DNA of 64,000 nt from Mycobacterium paraterrae (GTDB lineage: Bacteria > Actinomycetota > Actinomycetes > Mycobacteriales > Mycobacteriaceae). Positions 38,747 to 47,263 of this stretch are shown here, piece by piece; position 1 is the first letter of the stretch; every line of letters begins with the position of its first letter. The position numbers and the translations under genes were made by a program. The notes below the pieces were generated by a model. That model saw nothing but the letters and a program-made list of their open reading frames with translations, made no database searches and was not told the origin of the DNA. The stretch covers positions 4,650,001 to 4,714,000 of the forward strand of contig NZ_CP092488.2 in assembly GCF_022430545.2 (NCBI RefSeq). The letters run 5' to 3'.

Positions 38747-40879
38747 ATGTGTGCCATGAGCCAGATGGCGCCCTCGTTGGTCGAACTCGCGGGTCGGTTC
38801 GGAATCTCCACCGCATACCAAGACTGGAGCGGTCGCTGGGTCGACGTCCCGGAAGGCACGCTGATCGCCGCGCTCGCCGCGCTCGGCGTCGATGCAGCAG
38901 ACGAAGCGCAACGCAATGCCGCGCGCATAGCGCACGACCGGGCGCACTGGGCGCGCCCGCTACCGCCGACGATCCTCGGCCAACCAGGCACCCAGACGAC
39001 GTTCTGGGTGCATGTGACGCACGGCCAGCCGGCCGAGGTGTCGATCGAGCTCGAAGACGGCTCCGTCCGTACCGGAATACGGCAAGTCGACAACTTCACC
39101 CCGCCGTTCGATCTCGACGGGCGCCTCGTCGGCGAGGCGAGCTTCGTGTTGCCCGACGATCTGCCGCTGGGCTATCACCGAGTTCACCTGCGCTCCGGCG
39201 ACGACGAGGCCGACGCCGCCGTGATCGTCACACCGCCGTGGCTGGGCGTGCCTGAGCGGTTGGGCGCCCGTCGTACTTGGGGACTGGCGACACAGTTATA
39301 TAGCGTGCGGTCCCGACAATCCTGGGGCGTCGGCGACCTGACCGATCTCGTCGACCTGGCGGTCTGGTCGGCGTCGGTGCACGGCGCCGGTTTTGTGCTG
39401 GTCAATCCGCTGCATGCGGCTGGACCGACCGCACCGATGGAGCCCTCCCCCTACCTGCCGACTTCACGCCGGTTCGTCAATCCGCTCTATCTGCGCGTCG
39501 AGGCCATTCCCGAGTTCGCCCAGCTGTCGAAACGCACCCGGGTGCGACGGCTGCGCGACGGCGTCCAGAAGCAGGCCGCGGCGCAGGACTCGATAGACCG
39601 CGACGCCGCGTGGACGGCGAAACGGGAGGCCCTGCAGCTCATCTTCGCCGTTCCGCGCACCGCCGGCCGTGAGCTCGCGTTCGCGGCATACTGCCGTCGG
39701 GAAGGCGCCGCGCTCGACGACTTCGCCACCTGGTGCGCGCTCGCCGAGAAGTACGGCGCCGACTGGCACGAGTGGCCCGAATCGGTGCGCCACCCGGGCT
39801 CCGCCGGCGTCGCGAAGTTCGTCAAGAAGCATTCTGCCGCAATCGATTTCCACCGCTGGCTGCAGTGGCAGCTCGACGAGCAGCTGGCCGCGGCGCAAAC
39901 CCAGGCGGTGTCGGCGGGCATGCCTCTTGGTGTCGTGCATGATCTTGCCGTCGGGGTGCATCCCGACGGCGCCGACGCCTGGGCTCTGCAGGATGCGCTG
40001 GCCCTCGGTGTTTCGGCCGGCGCTCCCCCGGACGAGTTCAATCAGCTGGGCCAGGACTGGTCGCAACCGCCGTGGCGGCCGGATCGTCTCGACGAGTTGG
40101 AGTATCAGCCGTTCCGTGCGCTGATCCGCGGCGTGCTGAGGCACGCCGGTGGGGTGCGGATCGACCACATCATCGGGCTGTTCCGGTTGTGGTGGATCCC
40201 GCAGGGCATGGCGCCCACCGAAGGCACGTACGTGCGCTACAACCACGAGGCGATGATCGGCATCGTCGCGCTGGAGGCCTACCGGGCGATGGCGCTGGTG
40301 GTGGGCGAGGATCTCGGCACGGTCGAGCCGTGGGTTCGCGATTATCTGCGGGCGCGTGGCGTGCTGGGCACGTCGATCTTGTGGTTCGAACTCGACCGCG
40401 ACGGGACGGGCGGGCCGTTGCCGGCGGAACGCTGGCGCGAATACTGCCTGTCCTCGGTGACCACGCACGACTTGCCGCCGACGGCCGGTTACCTCGCCAA
40501 CGAGCATGTGCGACTGAGGGATTCGCTTGGGCTTTTGACCCGACCGGTCGAGCAGGAGCTGGCGTCGGCCGAAGCCGAGCAAGCGGCCTGGCTCGCGGAG
40601 CTGCGACGAGTCGGTTTGTTGTCCAAACACGCCGACGAAGAACAAACCGTGCTGGCCCTGCACCGGTACCTGGGCCGAACTCCGTCGAGACTGCTGGGTC
40701 TCGCGCTGACCGACGCGGTCGGCGACAAGCGGACTCAGAACCAGCCCGGAACCACCGACGAGTATCCGAACTGGCGGGTTCCGCTCAGCGCTCCCGACGG
40801 CAAGCCGATGTTGCTCGAAGATGTGTTCACCGACCGTCGGGCCAACACGCTGGCCGAGGCGATGCGTACCCAGTCATGA
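38747..40879 (+). CDS. malQ: 4-alpha-glucanotransferase (amylomaltase)
   Basis: The 710-residue GH77 enzyme shows the catalytic nucleophile Asp in RIDHIIG (about 471), the acid/base Glu in GEDLG (about 521) and the third Asp in THDLPP (about 573). An extra N-terminal beta domain (about 1-165) is typical of actinobacterial MalQ. It transfers maltooligosaccharide segments in cytosolic glycogen/maltose metabolism. Starts at 38747 or 38756 (MSQMAP) are both possible; neither has a strong ribosome site. It overlaps the next gene (ATGA). Confidence 0.94.
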   Translation: MCAMSQMAPSLVELAGRFGISTAYQDWSGRWVDVPEGTLIAALAALGVDAADEAQRNAARIAHDRAHWARPLPPTILGQPGTQTTFWVHVTHGQPAEVSIELEDGSVRTGIRQVDNFTPPFDLDGRLVGEASFVLPDDLPLGYHRVHLRSGDDEADAAVIVTPPWLGVPERLGARRTWGLATQLYSVRSRQSWGVGDLTDLVDLAVWSASVHGAGFVLVNPLHAAGPTAPMEPSPYLPTSRRFVNPLYLRVEAIPEFAQLSKRTRVRRLRDGVQKQAAAQDSIDRDAAWTAKREALQLIFAVPRTAGRELAFAAYCRREGAALDDFATWCALAEKYGADWHEWPESVRHPGSAGVAKFVKKHSAAIDFHRWLQWQLDEQLAAAQTQAVSAGMPLGVVHDLAVGVHPDGADAWALQDALALGVSAGAPPDEFNQLGQDWSQPPWRPDRLDELEYQPFRALIRGVLRHAGGVRIDHIIGLFRLWWIPQGMAPTEGTYVRYNHEAMIGIVALEAYRAMALVVGEDLGTVEPWVRDYLRARGVLGTSILWFELDRDGTGGPLPAERWREYCLSSVTTHDLPPTAGYLANEHVRLRDSLGLLTRPVEQELASAEAEQAAWLAELRRVGLLSKHADEEQTVLALHRYLGRTPSRLLGLALTDAVGDKRTQNQPGTTDEYPNWRVPLSAPDGKPMLLEDVFTDRRANTLAEAMRTQS

Positions 40880-41346
40880 CTGTCAGCGCAGACGACCGGA
40901 CGACGCTGAGCGACCTTGTGCACCGATACGCCGCCCGCATCGATGATCGTCAATTCGATTCGCTGGCTGAGCTTTTCACCGACGACGCGCAGCTGGTACT
41001 GCCCGACCCGCCGACGGCCCTGGAGCCGGTCACGACTTACTCGGGCCACGTCGGTATCGGTGCGGCCCTCGAGACTGTCGCGGCCACTGTCCGTACCCAG
41101 CACGCCATCGTCGGAGAGGTCTACGAGACCGGCCCCCACCCTGAATCCGCCGGTGGAAGGATCAGCTGCATCGCGCATCACTGGGTTCGACACGAGGATC
41201 AGATCCGCGACGTCACCTGGTACCTGCGCTACGTGGACGAATACCGGCGCGACGTCGACGGCACGTGGCGGATCCGCCGCCGGGCGTTGACGATCGACGC
41301 GATCGACACTCGTCCGGTTCGCCGGGTGCGACCTCGTCAGTCCTGA
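40876..41346 (+). CDS. SnoaL/NTF2-like small protein
   Basis: The 156-residue product begins at an ATG that overlaps the malQ stop. The pattern LxxLVHRYAARIDDRQFDSLAELF followed by beta strands is the standard N-terminus of the SnoaL_4/NTF2-like fold; such proteins are often isomerases, dehydratases or scytalone-dehydratase-like enzymes. His and Asp residues that could be catalytic are present (AHHWVRHED). Coupling to malQ may be only positional. The gene converges with and overlaps the glycosyltransferase gene by ten bases. Confidence 0.8.
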   Translation: MTVSADDRTTLSDLVHRYAARIDDRQFDSLAELFTDDAQLVLPDPPTALEPVTTYSGHVGIGAALETVAATVRTQHAIVGEVYETGPHPESAGGRISCIAHHWVRHEDQIRDVTWYLRYVDEYRRDVDGTWRIRRRALTIDAIDTRPVRRVRPRQS

Positions 41347-42515
41347 CGACCGCGCGCCGCAGCCGCTTCGAGCAGATCGGCTGCCCGGTTGACACTTTCC
41401 GACGGCGGGGTCATCTTCGCCGCGACTGCTTTAGCGCGGCTGGCGTAGTGCGGTGTGAGGACCGCACGCAGATCGGCGACCAAGGAATCCAAAGTCGACT
41501 CCGAAAAACGCCTTCCGAGGCCGACTTCGAGGAATGCCACCGACGTAGCCCACATCGGCTGATCGAGACCATTCCAGAGCACAAGAGCCGGCACCCCGGC
41601 CCGCAACCCTGCTGCGGTGGTCCCTGCTCCGCCGTGGTGGACCACGGCGCGGCATTCGGGAAAGACGCCCGCGTGGCTCACCTCTCGAACAACCTTGACA
41701 TGGTCTTCGACAGCGATACCGGCAAAGTCGTTAGGGCCCATACAAATCAGCGCACGCACACCGACCCGCGTGCAGGCCGCGCTGATGACCGCGATCGTGT
41801 CGGTGGGCGCCTGGACCGGAGTGCTGCCGAAGCCGAAGTACACCGGCGGGGTACCGCTCCCGACCCACGATCGCACGTCGTGGTCGGCAGCGGTTTCCAG
41901 TTGCAGCGTCAGCGCTCCGACGAACGGCCGGGAACTGCCCTCCCACTCGGCAGCCAACCGAGGCACGCAAAGCTTCTCGTAGGCTTGAATTTCCAGCGGC
42001 CGCCCGGGCCGCGGCTCATCCGGCAGACCCAGTGACCGGCGCTGCGCCTGGTCGGACTTGGCCGACACTCTGTCATCCGGGGATCCCTGCTGCAGGATCT
42101 GCGGCGGAAAGAAGTGCAGCGCCGCTAGCGGGATGCGGTAATACTCGGCGACATTGCCGACCGGCTCCTGCTCAGTCATCCCGGCGACCATCAGGTCGGC
42201 GTCCTCCGCCAACGACATCAAGGTGGACGTCTTCTCCTGCACCACCCTGGCCACGTACTCGACGGCCTGCGGGATCGCGGTCATCGGGTTTTGCAGCATC
42301 CGAGTGAAGTCGCCGTCAAGCAATAGTTCTTCCAAATCCCGCCCGTACGGGACCGTCACCAGCCCCGCAGAGTCGACATAGCGGCGCAGGTCCGGTGGGA
42401 CCGTGAGCGCCATCCGCACGTCATGACCGCGGCGCTGCAGTTCCGCCGCGACGGCGATACAGGGTTCGGTGTCGCCGCGGCTGCCATAGGCGGCAAGGAC
42501 GAACTTCACCGGCAT
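41337..42515 (-). CDS. GT1-family glycosyltransferase (UGT/GtfA type)
   Basis: The 392-residue product has the two Rossmann halves of GT-B enzymes. The N-terminal acceptor domain starts FVLAAYGSRGDTEP, and the C-terminal donor domain holds the HHGGAGTTAAGLRAGVP signature near residues 292-308 that binds the nucleotide sugar. It resembles mycobacterial Rv1524/Rv1526c-type and glycopeptidolipid glycosyltransferases. The acceptor, probably a lipid or lipopeptide, and the sugar are unknown. Cytosolic or membrane-associated. Confidence 0.88.
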   Translation of the reverse strand: MPVKFVLAAYGSRGDTEPCIAVAAELQRRGHDVRMALTVPPDLRRYVDSAGLVTVPYGRDLEELLLDGDFTRMLQNPMTAIPQAVEYVARVVQEKTSTLMSLAEDADLMVAGMTEQEPVGNVAEYYRIPLAALHFFPPQILQQGSPDDRVSAKSDQAQRRSLGLPDEPRPGRPLEIQAYEKLCVPRLAAEWEGSSRPFVGALTLQLETAADHDVRSWVGSGTPPVYFGFGSTPVQAPTDTIAVISAACTRVGVRALICMGPNDFAGIAVEDHVKVVREVSHAGVFPECRAVVHHGGAGTTAAGLRAGVPALVLWNGLDQPMWATSVAFLEVGLGRRFSESTLDSLVADLRAVLTPHYASRAKAVAAKMTPPSESVNRAADLLEAAAARGRQD

Positions 42516-42567
42516 AACCTAACGCGCGCGGACGAGTCAGGTTCGTGCGGTGGCAGATACGTTGCCG

Positions 42568-43872
42568 TCAGCCGGTTTCCGGCAGCGGGATGCCTTCGCT
42601 GGTCGAGAATTCGGCGTCGCTCTGAGTCGAGAGTCCCAACGACACCACCGACCGTGCGAACATCGCGTCGGTCAGATAGGCGAGGGTGACGGCCCAGCGG
42701 TTGACGCCCCGCGGGATGGCATACAGGTGATAGGCGCGGGTAACGACCTTGGCCGCGAATCCGGATAACGGGATCTTCAGCGGATTCGCCACGGCCTGAT
42801 GCGGTCCGAGGTCGACGACCAAACCCATGTCATGGTGTTTGTATTCGCGTTTCTTGCCGTGACCGAGGCTTGCCGCCACGTTGTTGCCCAGTGTCTTGCC
42901 CTGACGCGTCGCGTGTTGCGCCGTCGGCGGGGTGATCTTGCCCGGCTGCGTCACGTCGGGTACCGCCGCCGCGTCGCCGGCGGCGAAGACATCGGGATGC
43001 CCGGGTACGGACAGGTCGGTCTGCACCTTGAGCCGACCCTTCTCGGTTGGCAGACCGAGCGTCTCGATCAGTGGCGCCGCGGTCACCCCCGTCACCCACG
43101 CCACGGTGTGGGTGCCCACCCGCGTGTTGTCGCTGAGCACGACATGGTCGGGATGAACTTCGTTGAGCGTCAACCCCAGTCGGACGTCGACCTCGCGTTT
43201 CTTCAGTACACGTTGCGCACGGGCGCCTAGTTTTTCACCGACCTCCGGCATCACTTGTTCGGCGAGGTCGAGGAGCAGGAATTTCACTTCCGACGGATCG
43301 AAATTCATGTGCTTGGCGGCGGCGTGGGCCAGCGCTCGGAGCTGAAGTATCAGCTCGGTACCGGAGTACGACGCGCCGACCACCACGATCGTGCGGCGGG
43401 CCCGGGCCAACTCAGGGTCTTCTTCCAGACACGCCAGTTCCAGTTGCTCCAGCACATGATCACGGAGGTACAGAGCCTCCGCCGTCGACTTCAAACCCCT
43501 TGCATAGTGCGCCAATCCGGGGATGTCGAACAAGCGGGTGACCGATCCGGGCGTCAACACCAACCGGTCCCATGCGAGCTCGCGGGTGCGCTGCTCTAGG
43601 TCGGTGAACCGCAGGCGGTGACCATCGAGGTCGACGTCGTCCACCCTGCCGCGGATGGCGCGCACACCTTTGAGCGTCCCTGCCAGCGGAATGGCGACGA
43701 ACCGCGCGTCGACGACGCCGCCGGCCACGTCGGGCAGCAACGGCGTGTAGAGCATGTAGTCCACCGGAGAGATGATGGTCACATCGATGTCGGTCCCTCG
43801 TAGCCGGCGGGCCAACCGCCGCGCGCACTCAAACCCGGTGAACCCGCTGCCCACGACCACCACTGATGTCAT
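42568..43872 (-). CDS. Type II NADH dehydrogenase-like FAD/NAD(P) oxidoreductase
   Basis: An ATG at 43872 with an AGGAGA site gives 434 residues, although the frame is open to 44214. An FAD fold (GSGFTGFECARRL, 8-20), an NAD(P) fold (VVVGASYSGTELI near 165-177) and the FAD contact VFAAGDAAAV near 300 define a pyridine nucleotide-disulfide/NDH-2 type enzyme. A C-terminal amphipathic segment (AYHLYAIPRGVNRW) could attach it to the membrane for quinone reduction. It differs from Ndh by lacking obvious extra helices. Substrate untested. Confidence 0.85.
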   Translation of the reverse strand: MTSVVVVGSGFTGFECARRLARRLRGTDIDVTIISPVDYMLYTPLLPDVAGGVVDARFVAIPLAGTLKGVRAIRGRVDDVDLDGHRLRFTDLEQRTRELAWDRLVLTPGSVTRLFDIPGLAHYARGLKSTAEALYLRDHVLEQLELACLEEDPELARARRTIVVVGASYSGTELILQLRALAHAAAKHMNFDPSEVKFLLLDLAEQVMPEVGEKLGARAQRVLKKREVDVRLGLTLNEVHPDHVVLSDNTRVGTHTVAWVTGVTAAPLIETLGLPTEKGRLKVQTDLSVPGHPDVFAAGDAAAVPDVTQPGKITPPTAQHATRQGKTLGNNVAASLGHGKKREYKHHDMGLVVDLGPHQAVANPLKIPLSGFAAKVVTRAYHLYAIPRGVNRWAVTLAYLTDAMFARSVVSLGLSTQSDAEFSTSEGIPLPETG

Positions 43873-43979
43873 TGTTCTCCTGTAGCCCCTCGCACTCCGG
43901 CACAAACCGGCCGCCTTGAACCCAGCCTTCGTTTCATCCCTCTGTAGACGGGTATTTTGTCTGCACCCGCGGCGTGAAG

Positions 43980-44408
43980 TTACTCGAGAGAAGCCAAGTT
44001 GCACACAGACTTTCGGACGTCTGAGGCGATGAGGCGGGCCACCAGCCGCCCTACCGGCCCGTTGAGCAGGCCGCCGCCGAGATCGGCGGTGAGATCGAAG
44101 GTCGACCCCGGGTGGTTGTCGCTCACCCGCATCGCGACCGTAATTCCTATCCCACCACGGCCGCGGCCAGTGAGTTCGATCGCGTGTGGCTCGTCGTACC
44201 GCGTCACCGTCCAATGGATCACGTTGCGAAATCCCTTGACCTTGATCAGCGACGAGATGCAGGTCCCTTCCTCGATAACGTCTGGAACGTCGCCGCGCCA
44301 GCCACCAAAGATGGTCATCCAGTCACCGAATCGGCTCAGGTCCGATGCCAACTTCCACGCCGACTCGGGGGACAGCCTCGACGTCGTCGAGACATCGACT
44401 TGAGCCAC
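43980..44408 (-). CDS. SRPBCC-fold protein of the Rv0910/Rv1546 family
   Basis: A GTG at 44408 after an AGGAAGAG stretch gives 142 residues. The text ASDLSRFGDWMTIFGGWRG and KVKGFRNVIHWTVTRYDEP closely follows the Rv0910 family as remembered. Rv0910 was described as the toxin of the Rv0909-Rv0910 pair, with a START-like hydrophobic pocket. No Rv0909-like antitoxin gene is next to this one, so it may be a lone member with a lipid-binding or polyketide-cyclase-like role. Confidence 0.8.
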   Translation of the reverse strand: MAQVDVSTTSRLSPESAWKLASDLSRFGDWMTIFGGWRGDVPDVIEEGTCISSLIKVKGFRNVIHWTVTRYDEPHAIELTGRGRGGIGITVAMRVSDNHPGSTFDLTADLGGGLLNGPVGRLVARLIASDVRKSVCNLASLE

Positions 44409-44500
44409 TCCGTCTCTCTTCCTGCCGTGGGTGGAAACCGTTCGATCCGCGGCGTGTAAATACCCGGGCGTCCCAACGCCGTAAACCGTGGGTTCACCCA

Positions 44501-45064
44501 CTAAATGCCGGTCCAGGTCTGGTCGAGCTGCTCGGCGACGTCGATGACTTGCGCCTGTTGGGATTGGGGCGCGTCGATCTCCTCGTTGACGTACTGGGCG
44601 ATGAAGCGGCGGATCTCCGCGTCGACGCCTCCGATCACGCGCAGAATCTCGCCTCGGATGCTCTTCGACGACACATGTACCGCGATGTCAGACGGTCGCG
44701 GCTTGGCGACGTCGACGATCAGCAACAACGGCTCCGCAGCCCGCGCCGTCGCGCTCAGCGCGATGTCGCCGTCAACGGTGAACCGCTGCTTGTCGATTCG
44801 GAGATCGACGAGCAGGTCGATCAGCAGCGGAATGTGAATGTCGAAAGTGATGAGGTCGGCGACCTTCCGCGTGACCTTGGGCTGCTTGATCCTGACGGAG
44901 GCGCTGACCCGTGCGATCTTCCCCGGCCCCTGGGCCATCGGCGGCATGTCGAATTGGCTACCGGCGATTGCGGCGAACGCGGCACCGACGCGCTCTTCGG
45001 TCACGGCCACTTCGAAGAAGCGTCGTCCGAACGTCTCGTAGTTAACGTACTCAAAGCCCTGCAT
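44501..45064 (-). CDS. Conserved protein of unknown function (Rv1780-like by position and length)
   Basis: The 187-residue product lacks a signal peptide and long hydrophobic helices. It is rich in alternating beta-strand sequence (about 55-145) and ends in a helix with IRRFIAQYVNEEI. The length matches my memory of Rv1780, which is also near malQ, and no function is known to me. The beta-rich pattern might be a lipid-binding fold, but this is a guess. It is divergent from the topoisomerase gene across 165 bases. Confidence 0.65.
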   Translation of the reverse strand: MQGFEYVNYETFGRRFFEVAVTEERVGAAFAAIAGSQFDMPPMAQGPGKIARVSASVRIKQPKVTRKVADLITFDIHIPLLIDLLVDLRIDKQRFTVDGDIALSATARAAEPLLLIVDVAKPRPSDIAVHVSSKSIRGEILRVIGGVDAEIRRFIAQYVNEEIDAPQSQQAQVIDVAEQLDQTWTGI

Positions 45065-45229
45065 GGGTAACTACCGTCTCACGTCGGCTCTCCACACGAC
45101 GGCTGATCCGGTCGTGTCGGGCCTTCGGCGCAGGCAGCGGCGTTAGCGGCTCTCGTTCGCGGGGTAATTGAGAGCGGTGAACTACGAAGCGAATCCAGGC
45201 ACCCGACCACGCCTGGCGAGTGGGTCGCC

Positions 45230-46249
45230 ATGAAGTTGCGCAAGAGCAACGTCGGCGGAGCGGGGCTGCATCGGGTGCGCCGCGGCCGCGGGTTCTCCTA
45301 CGTTGACGACGATCGCGTCGGTGTTGCCGACGCCGAGGTGCTCGCGCGGATCGAGGGCCTGGTGATTCCTCCGGCGTGGAAGAACGTGTGGATATCGCCC
45401 CATGTCAACGGCCACATCCAGGCTGTCGGCACCGACGCGGCCGGACGTCGGCAATACATCTATCACGAACGCTGGCAAGAGGAGAGATCCGAGGAGAAGT
45501 ACGAGCGCACGTTGAGGCTCGCCAAGCACCTGCCCGATTGGCGCCTCGCGCTGCTGGTCGATCTGAAGCGTCGCGGCGTGGCACGCGACCGCGTCCTTGC
45601 GCTCGCCCAGCACCTGATCGACCAGGGATACTTCCGCGCCGGCGGCGAGGAGTACGTCGACGAGAACGGTAGTTACGGCCTGTCGACCTTGCTACGCGAG
45701 CACGTGCACCTGAAGCGCGGCAGGGTCGAATTCGACTATCCCGCGAAAAGCGGTGTGCGTAGGACTATTTCGCTGGAGGACCCACTGGTGCTCCGAGCGG
45801 TGGGTTCGCTGTTGCGCGCCCCAGCCACCACGCCGCGTCTGCTTGCGTACCAGACGTCAGACGGTTGGTCGGAAGTCCACGCCGACGACATCAACGCGAG
45901 ATTTCGCGAACTGGTGGGTGATGAGTTCAGTGTCAAGGACTTACGAACCTGGCACGGTACGGTGCTCGCCGCCGAGGCTTTCGCCATCGCCGGCGACCCG
46001 ACATCTAAAACGGCCCGCCGCCGCGAGGAGGCGGCAGTCATGCGGGCAGTGGCCGACCAGCTGGGGAACACTCCCGCAGTGGCGCGCAGGTCATACGTCG
46101 ATCCGCGCGTGGTCACCGCCTACGAGCGCGGGCTGACCATCGCGAGTGCGTTGCGTCAGGCCGAGCGTAAGCGCAGCCCGGAGGTACGGCGAGAAGTGAT
46201 CGAGCGCGCCACCGCGCGAATGATCAATCGTGTCGCTCGCGCTAAATAG
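45230..46249 (+). CDS. Type IB DNA topoisomerase
   Basis: The 339-residue enzyme matches bacterial/poxvirus topoisomerase IB. An N-terminal domain (HRVRRGRGFSYVDDDR and IPPAWKNVWI) precedes a catalytic domain with the Arg/Lys/His set (VKDLRTWHGT near 245) and the nucleophile Tyr in RRSYVDPRVV (about 289). It relaxes supercoils by transient 3'-phosphotyrosyl cleavage without ATP. Such genes are patchily distributed and absent from M. tuberculosis as far as I recall. It stands alone in its strand context. Confidence 0.9.
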   Translation: MKLRKSNVGGAGLHRVRRGRGFSYVDDDRVGVADAEVLARIEGLVIPPAWKNVWISPHVNGHIQAVGTDAAGRRQYIYHERWQEERSEEKYERTLRLAKHLPDWRLALLVDLKRRGVARDRVLALAQHLIDQGYFRAGGEEYVDENGSYGLSTLLREHVHLKRGRVEFDYPAKSGVRRTISLEDPLVLRAVGSLLRAPATTPRLLAYQTSDGWSEVHADDINARFRELVGDEFSVKDLRTWHGTVLAAEAFAIAGDPTSKTARRREEAAVMRAVADQLGNTPAVARRSYVDPRVVTAYERGLTIASALRQAERKRSPEVRREVIERATARMINRVARAK

Positions 46250-46709
46250 CTGTCCTGCACAGTCTTTCACGATGTCTGCGTCAATAGCCTTGCCACGAGC
46301 AGGCTTTCAGCCTGATCGGTCGACTGAACGTTGTGTCCGCGTGCCCAGTTCGCATCGTGTGCAGATAACGCACCGTCGCGAGATCGCTTACTTGCGAAAA
46401 GCCAACTCGCACCTGAGAGTTCGCCAACCGGTGTGCGAAGCGCGAGGCGTTTCAAGCGATTTTGCGCCGGGTGACGTATAACACTTTGCTAAAGCTGTGA
46501 TTTGACCTAAAGTTGCTGGACAGAGCGTTTTTCACGCCCAAATGTTGGGTAATGCGTCACTTTTCAACCCGCGTCTAATTGCTCGCCAACGAGCTGCCTT
46601 ACCAGCACTTTTCGTCGGCAAGTGAGACCTGCATCATGCTCAACGGTCAAAAGTGATGGCCTGCACATAGTTTGGTCGGGATTTAATCTTGTGGATACCG
46701 TCCCGGCTC
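46250..46709. other. AT-richer intergenic region upstream of the NlpC/P60-like gene
   Basis: No gene is evident in these 460 bases. The sequence is visibly richer in A+T than its neighbours (for example 46481-46600 and 46660-46700). It contains a small CCCAA-ATG-TTGGG hairpin at 46537-46549. Likely content is promoter DNA for the exported hydrolase-like gene, possibly bound by nucleoid proteins such as Lsr2. Confidence 0.5.
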
Positions 46710-47255
46710 ATGTTTGTTTTAGCAACGCTGATGACATTGCTGCAGCAGATGTCGGGCACCCCGTACATCACCGGCGGCAACTCGCCCGCGGGAACGGATT
46801 GCTCCGGTCTTGCGTCGTTGGTTTCCAACGTGGCTACCGACCGGCCCGCGTTCAGCGGACGGTTCAACACAGGCAACGAGGAGTCGGCTCTGCTCGCCCG
46901 CGGCTTCAAGTACGGCACGGCGCCCGGCGCCTTGGTGATCGGCTGGAACGGGCGGCACACCGCCGTCACGCTGCCCGACGGCACCCCGGTCTCCAGCGGC
47001 GAAGGGGGTGGCGTACGAATCGGTGGCGGCGGCGCCTACCAGCCGCAGTTCAACCATCACATGTACCTGCCGGTCGACGGCGACGCGCCGGCTGATGCGC
47101 CGCCGCCCGCGGATCCCCCAGGCCCTGTCCTGGTGAACTCGGTGGCCCCGATGCCTCCCGCACCGGACGCGCCGCCTCCCCCGCCGCCCGGGCCCGATGT
47201 CCCTCCAGCCGCCCCGGCCCCCGATGACGTGCCGGCACCACCGGCCGCAGCATGA
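46710..47255 (+). CDS. NlpC/P60-like (cysteine peptidase fold) mycobacterial protein with Pro-rich tail
   Basis: From the ATG at 46710 the product has 181 residues; a TTG at 46689 is an alternative. A short hydrophobic start precedes a compact domain with TDCSG (candidate nucleophile Cys near 32) and HTAVTLPDG (candidate His near 82), as in NlpC/P60 peptidoglycan endopeptidases. From about residue 125 the protein is Pro/Ala/Asp-rich low complexity. It may be exported to act on cell wall, but no clear signal peptidase site is visible. Confidence in the fold is moderate. Confidence 0.65.
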   Translation: MFVLATLMTLLQQMSGTPYITGGNSPAGTDCSGLASLVSNVATDRPAFSGRFNTGNEESALLARGFKYGTAPGALVIGWNGRHTAVTLPDGTPVSSGEGGGVRIGGGGAYQPQFNHHMYLPVDGDAPADAPPPADPPGPVLVNSVAPMPPAPDAPPPPPPGPDVPPAAPAPDDVPAPPAAA

Positions 47256-47263
47256 GCTAAGCG

